Origin: JBDHAC01 sp039589195
Lineage (GTDB): Bacteria > Gemmatimonadota > Gemmatimonadetes > Palauibacterales > Palauibacteraceae
Direction: 5' to 3'
NCBI GenBank assembly: GCA_039589195.1
Contig: JBDHHV010000019.1
Span: 5,828 to 69,827, forward strand
DNA length: 64,000 nucleotides
The translations under genes and the position numbers were made by a program. Shown here in pieces: positions 60,846 to 64,000 of the stretch (positions within the stretch are counted from its first letter, which is position 1; every line of letters begins with the position of its first letter). The notes below the pieces were generated by a model. It had not been told where the DNA came from and ran no database searches. It was given only the letters and a program-made list of their open reading frames with translations.

Positions 60846-61829
60846 CTAATCCGGTCCGTTCTTCGTCAGGTAGCCGGTGAGGGCGTCCTCCATATGCCGT
60901 AGCTCGAAGCCCGGAAATCGTCGCAGGAGCTCGGTGTTGTCGGCCACCGCCGACTGGACTACGAAATCCACCGCGTCCCGCGAAAGCAGCTGGCCCGGCA
61001 CCAGCTCCATCAACAGTGCACCGAGCTTCGCTACCCCAACGGGAACGTGCAGGATGGGCTTTTGGCGCTCGACGACGCGCATCACGATCCGGAGGATCCC
61101 GTCCATCGTGAGGACTGCCGGACCTCCGATCTCGATCGTGGTCCCGTCGGCGGCAGACCCTCCCGCGATCCGGGCGACGAGTCGCGCCACATCCGAGATG
61201 AACACCGGATTGAGCTTCTGCTCACCCGCCCCCAGCTGCGGGAACGGCCCGGGCACCGTCCGAATCAGGCGTACGAAGCGGTTCAGGCTGGCGTCCTTCG
61301 GGCCGTATACCCACGACGGCCGGACGATGACGTGCGTCAGGTCGGCTTCGGCGACCGTCTGCTCGGCCAGCCCCTTTGCGCGATACCAGCTGCGCGACGA
61401 TGCCCGATCCGCACCCACCCCCGAGAGGTAGATGAACTTTTTCGCGCCGGCCTCGCTCGCGGCCCGAGCGAGGGCCGCGGTCCCCATCGCGTCCACACCC
61501 AGGAACGTCCGTCCGGTACGTGCGTCCTCGACGGGAAAACCCGGGAACTGTACGCATTGAACGACTTGCCCGACCCCTTCCAGCGCGGCCCCCAGCGTTT
61601 CCGGCCGAGTGACGTCCCCAACGCGGTGATCGATCGCTCCCGGGTCGAGGGCGCCCGATCGCGGTCGCCGGGAGAGAACCGACACGGGCTGTCCGCCGCG
61701 GACGAGCTCGCGGACGATCGCCGATCCGAGGAATCCCGTGCCGCCGGCGACCAGGGTACGCGGCGCCCGGGGCTCATCGAGCGTCGGCTCTCTGGCGTCG
61801 GCAGGCGTTTCGCTCGAAGATGCATGCAT
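60846..61829 (-). CDS. NAD(P)-binding NmrA/epimerase-like protein (atypical SDR)
   Basis: 327 residues from ATG 61829. Rossmann motif RTLVAGGTGFLGSAIVREL, DVTRPETLGAALEG, a YLSGVGADRASSRSWYRAKG segment with the Tyr-x3-Lys active-site pattern (YRAK), VRPSWVYGPKDASLNRFVRL, and a C-terminal substrate half. Resembles complex-I NDUFA9-like and UDP-sugar-epimerase-like atypical SDRs. Function unknown. Its start codon shares bases with that of the divergent transporter gene. Confidence 0.83.
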   Translation of the reverse strand: MHASSSETPADAREPTLDEPRAPRTLVAGGTGFLGSAIVRELVRGGQPVSVLSRRPRSGALDPGAIDHRVGDVTRPETLGAALEGVGQVVQCVQFPGFPVEDARTGRTFLGVDAMGTAALARAASEAGAKKFIYLSGVGADRASSRSWYRAKGLAEQTVAEADLTHVIVRPSWVYGPKDASLNRFVRLIRTVPGPFPQLGAGEQKLNPVFISDVARLVARIAGGSAADGTTIEIGGPAVLTMDGILRIVMRVVERQKPILHVPVGVAKLGALLMELVPGQLLSRDAVDFVVQSAVADNTELLRRFPGFELRHMEDALTGYLTKNGPD

Positions 61830-63606
61830 GACGCTGGAAATCGGGTTCGTATTCGCGGTTACGCTGCTAGCGCTCATCCTGTTCGCATGGGAGCGCGTGC
61901 GGCTGGATCAAGTCGCGCTCGCGGTCCCCGTGGCGCTCCTGTTGAGCGGTGTGCTCACTCCCGAAGAGACGGTCTCCGGGTTGAGCAGCAGGGCCACTGT
62001 GACCGTAGCGGCGATGCTCGTGCTCGGGCTGGGGCTGCGCAAGACCGGCGCGGTCGCGGCGATCGGGCATTGGGCCCAGACCGCGCCCCTGGGCGGACCC
62101 AAGATGCGCCTGTTCGCGCTCTGCCTGATCGTGGCGGCTCTTTCGCCTTTCCTCAACAATACCGCGGTCGTCATGGTCTTCCTGCCCGTATTCCTGGGGT
62201 TGGCGGAGCAGGCGGACGAGCCGGCGTCGATGTACCTGATGCCGCTCTCCTTCGTCGCGATCCTGGGTGGGACCGTGACCCTCATCGGCACGTCCACCAA
62301 CCTCGTGGTGCACGGGATGGCGACGACCCGTGGCCTGACTGACCTGACGATGTTCTCGATCGCGCCGCTAGGCTTCATCTATCTGGGCGTGGGCTTTCTC
62401 TATCTGTTCACGGTCGCCCGGCCTCTCCTGCCCCGCCGGACGCAGCCTCCCGACCTGTCGGGAAAATACGACGTCCGACGTTTCGTCACGGAGCTGGAAG
62501 TAGGACAAGACTCGCCGGCGCGGGGACGCACGTTGGCAGACCTGGATTGGGGGGCGCGGTTTGGCGTCTCCGTGATGGGGATCGAGCGCGGCGAGCGCGT
62601 GATTCACGCTCCGGGCGCGCGCCGGTACATCCAGCAGGGTGACGTGCTCTACGTGCAGGGATCGGCGGACCGGCTGCTGTCACTGGCCCGCCGACAGCGG
62701 CTCGTCACCCCGACCGAGAGGACGCGCCGCGAGCTCAACCTGGCCACGAGCGGGGGACGGCTGGTCGAGATGATGATCGCGCCCGGGTCGTTGCTCGCGG
62801 GCCGCAGGCTGAGCGACATCCGTTTCGCGCAGCGTTATGACGCCACAGTGCTCGCGGTCCAGCACCACGGCGTGACCGTGCACGAGCGTCTCGCGGACGT
62901 CCCCTTCCACGTGGGCGACCTGCTCCTGGTGCACGGTCCCGCATCGGCCCTGGCCAACCTCGCCGACGAGCCGGGCTTCATCCCGCTGGGAGAAGTGCCG
63001 CACCCACCGGCGTCTCGGCCCAGAGTCCCGGTGGCGATCGGGATCATGGCGATCGTCGTGCTGGCAGCCGGTGTCGGCCTGGTATCGATTCTCACCGCGG
63101 CGTTGGCCGGAGTTGCGCTGATGGTGTTCACGCGCTGCATCCAGCTCGACGAGGTATACGCCGAGCTCGACTGGATGGTCATCTTCCTGCTCGCCGGCCT
63201 CATCCCTCTGGGCGTGGCGATGGACAAGACCGGTGCCGCCGCGCTGATCGGACGTGGCGTGGGGGAGCTAGCTAGCGAGCTCGGTGTGCGGGGCATAGTG
63301 GCGGTGTTCTACGTAGTCACCTCGCTCCTCACATCGATCATCTCGAACACGGCCGCCGCCGTCGTGCTGACTCCCATCGCGCTCCTGGCGGCAGAGAACA
63401 TGGCGATCAACGAATACGCGCTGCTGGTCGCCGTGATGTTCGGTGCCTCGGCCTCGTTCATGACCCCCTTCGGTTACCAGACGAACGTGATGATCTACAC
63501 GCCGGGGGGGTACCGCTTCATGGACTTCGTGAAGGTGGGAGCGCCTTTGAACATCCTCCTGGTGATCACGGCGGCGATCTTCATCCCGATCTTCTGGCCG
63601 AGCTGA
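61828..63606 (+). CDS. SLC13/ArsB-type anion transporter with two TrkA-C domains
   Basis: 592 residues from ATG 61828. Two halves of ~5-6 TM each: first with TVTVAAMLVLGLGLRKTGAV, PFLNNTAVVMVFLPVFLG and GGTVTLIGTSTNLVVHG; second with WMVIFLLAGLIPLGVAMDKTG, SIISNTAAAVVLTPIALLA and FMTPFGYQTNVMIYTPGGY. Between them lie two RCK_C/TrkA-C domains (ARGRTLADLDWGARFGVSVM and AGRRLSDIRFAQRYDATVLA). This CitMHS/SLC13 layout fits sodium-coupled sulfate or dicarboxylate uptake. The longer upstream frame to 61738 is antisense to the epimerase gene. Confidence 0.9.
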   Translation: MTLEIGFVFAVTLLALILFAWERVRLDQVALAVPVALLLSGVLTPEETVSGLSSRATVTVAAMLVLGLGLRKTGAVAAIGHWAQTAPLGGPKMRLFALCLIVAALSPFLNNTAVVMVFLPVFLGLAEQADEPASMYLMPLSFVAILGGTVTLIGTSTNLVVHGMATTRGLTDLTMFSIAPLGFIYLGVGFLYLFTVARPLLPRRTQPPDLSGKYDVRRFVTELEVGQDSPARGRTLADLDWGARFGVSVMGIERGERVIHAPGARRYIQQGDVLYVQGSADRLLSLARRQRLVTPTERTRRELNLATSGGRLVEMMIAPGSLLAGRRLSDIRFAQRYDATVLAVQHHGVTVHERLADVPFHVGDLLLVHGPASALANLADEPGFIPLGEVPHPPASRPRVPVAIGIMAIVVLAAGVGLVSILTAALAGVALMVFTRCIQLDEVYAELDWMVIFLLAGLIPLGVAMDKTGAAALIGRGVGELASELGVRGIVAVFYVVTSLLTSIISNTAAAVVLTPIALLAAENMAINEYALLVAVMFGASASFMTPFGYQTNVMIYTPGGYRFMDFVKVGAPLNILLVITAAIFIPIFWPS

Positions 63607-63785
63607 CCGAAGACCGGACGCCGGGACCCGAACGCGGCGCACTCGCTCAGACTCGACTCGTTCTTCGCTCGCCCCCTCGCACGCTCAACCGTATCATTCC
63701 GTCCCCGAGTCGTGACACCCAGGACGCGGTACCGCCCGCCGTGTGAGATGCCGTTGTCCGATCGAAAGCAGGAGAGCAACGGTTC

Positions 63786-64000
63786 ATGCTAGATCGACTG
63801 CTCGGACGAGAGGTCCACAAACGTCCGCCGACGGTCCGCTTGAGCGGCCGGATCCTGTTCTTGACCGAGGACCCCGAGCTGATCAGGCGTCAGCTCGCAG
63901 GAGAGGACCTCGATTGGAACCCTTCGATCCCGCTGCGTGATGACATCAGCACCGACGAGATCACTCCGGGGTGGGTCTGTTACCACTACGACGAGAAGCT
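63786..64000 (+). CDS. Aconitase-family hydratase, N-terminal fragment (runs off window)
   Basis: The first 71 codons from ATG 63786, behind AGGAGAG. It reads RLSGRILFLTEDPELIRRQL, then LRDDISTDEITPGWVCYHYD. The RDDISTDEITP motif and the LTEDPELIRRQL lead are typical of the aconitase-superfamily hydratases (YbhJ-like group) that carry their swivel-domain motif at the N-terminus. The iron-sulfur ligands would lie beyond the edge. Substrate unknown; the family placement is by remembered motif. Confidence 0.65.
   Translation, partial: MLDRLLGREVHKRPPTVRLSGRILFLTEDPELIRRQLAGEDLDWNPSIPLRDDISTDEITPGWVCYHYDEK

Overview
This is a contiguous high-GC bacterial chromosome segment centred on the replication-origin neighbourhood. 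It carries dnaA-dnaN, rpmH-rnpA-yidD-yidC-mnmE, mnmG and parA-parB with parS sites. The envelope is diderm: a TonB-dependent receptor, ExbB, an OmpA-type lipoprotein and beta-barrel proteins. Several features together resemble Gemmatimonadota: a single-subunit b558-type succinate dehydrogenase anchor, split glycine dehydrogenase gcvPA/gcvPB, carboxypeptidase-regulatory/TonB receptors and a serine/threonine kinase with a membrane tail. That assignment is an inference from gene content, not proof. No tRNA, rRNA, CRISPR array, insertion sequence or prophage was found.

Layout. 1-4.3 kb: outer-membrane uptake (frameshifted TonB receptor, ExbB). 4.4-11.8 kb: an Opp/Dpp-type peptide ABC transporter (two ATPases, two permeases, two lipoprotein binding proteins). 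It continues, on the same strand, from a glycine-cleavage cluster at 12-17 kb (gcvH, gcvPA, a metallo-hydrolase, gcvPB, and a lipoate-ligase-family protein suited to lipoylating GcvH). 17.9-18.2 kb: a short structured transcription unit with an extended anti-16S Shine-Dalgarno and a strong terminator, just ahead of dapF and mutY. 20-22.6 kb: a metallo-beta-lactamase, a Nudix hydrolase and a Yip1-like membrane protein. 22.6-38.5 kb: the origin region (replication, RNase P and membrane insertase, tRNA-U34 modification, partition), ending in parA-parB-M23 peptidase-bactofilin.

38.5-43.9 kb: a cation/Ca2+ exchanger, an AbrB/PIN pair and sdhCAB. 43.9-46.9 kb: a decayed (or mis-sequenced) tandem-repeat serine hydrolase. 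47-53.7 kb: a beta-propeller lipoprotein, DUF1015, a serine/threonine kinase, a HAD phosphatase, OsmC and a methyltransferase. 53.8-58.7 kb: a 2-oxoacid dehydrogenase E1alpha-E1beta-E2 operon preceded by a YgfZ-type folate protein. 58.9-64 kb: an OmpA lipoprotein, a beta-barrel protein, a nucleotide-sugar-epimerase-like protein, an SLC13-type transporter and the start of an aconitase-family gene.

The points most worth a second look are the structured RNA/mini-ORF upstream of dapF, the duplicated parS block overlapping the start of a free-standing LAGLIDADG gene next to parA, the parAB-M23-bactofilin gene string, two clusters of DnaA boxes, an Fpg/Nei protein without the catalytic N-terminal proline, and a serine-hydrolase locus with four separate lesions.
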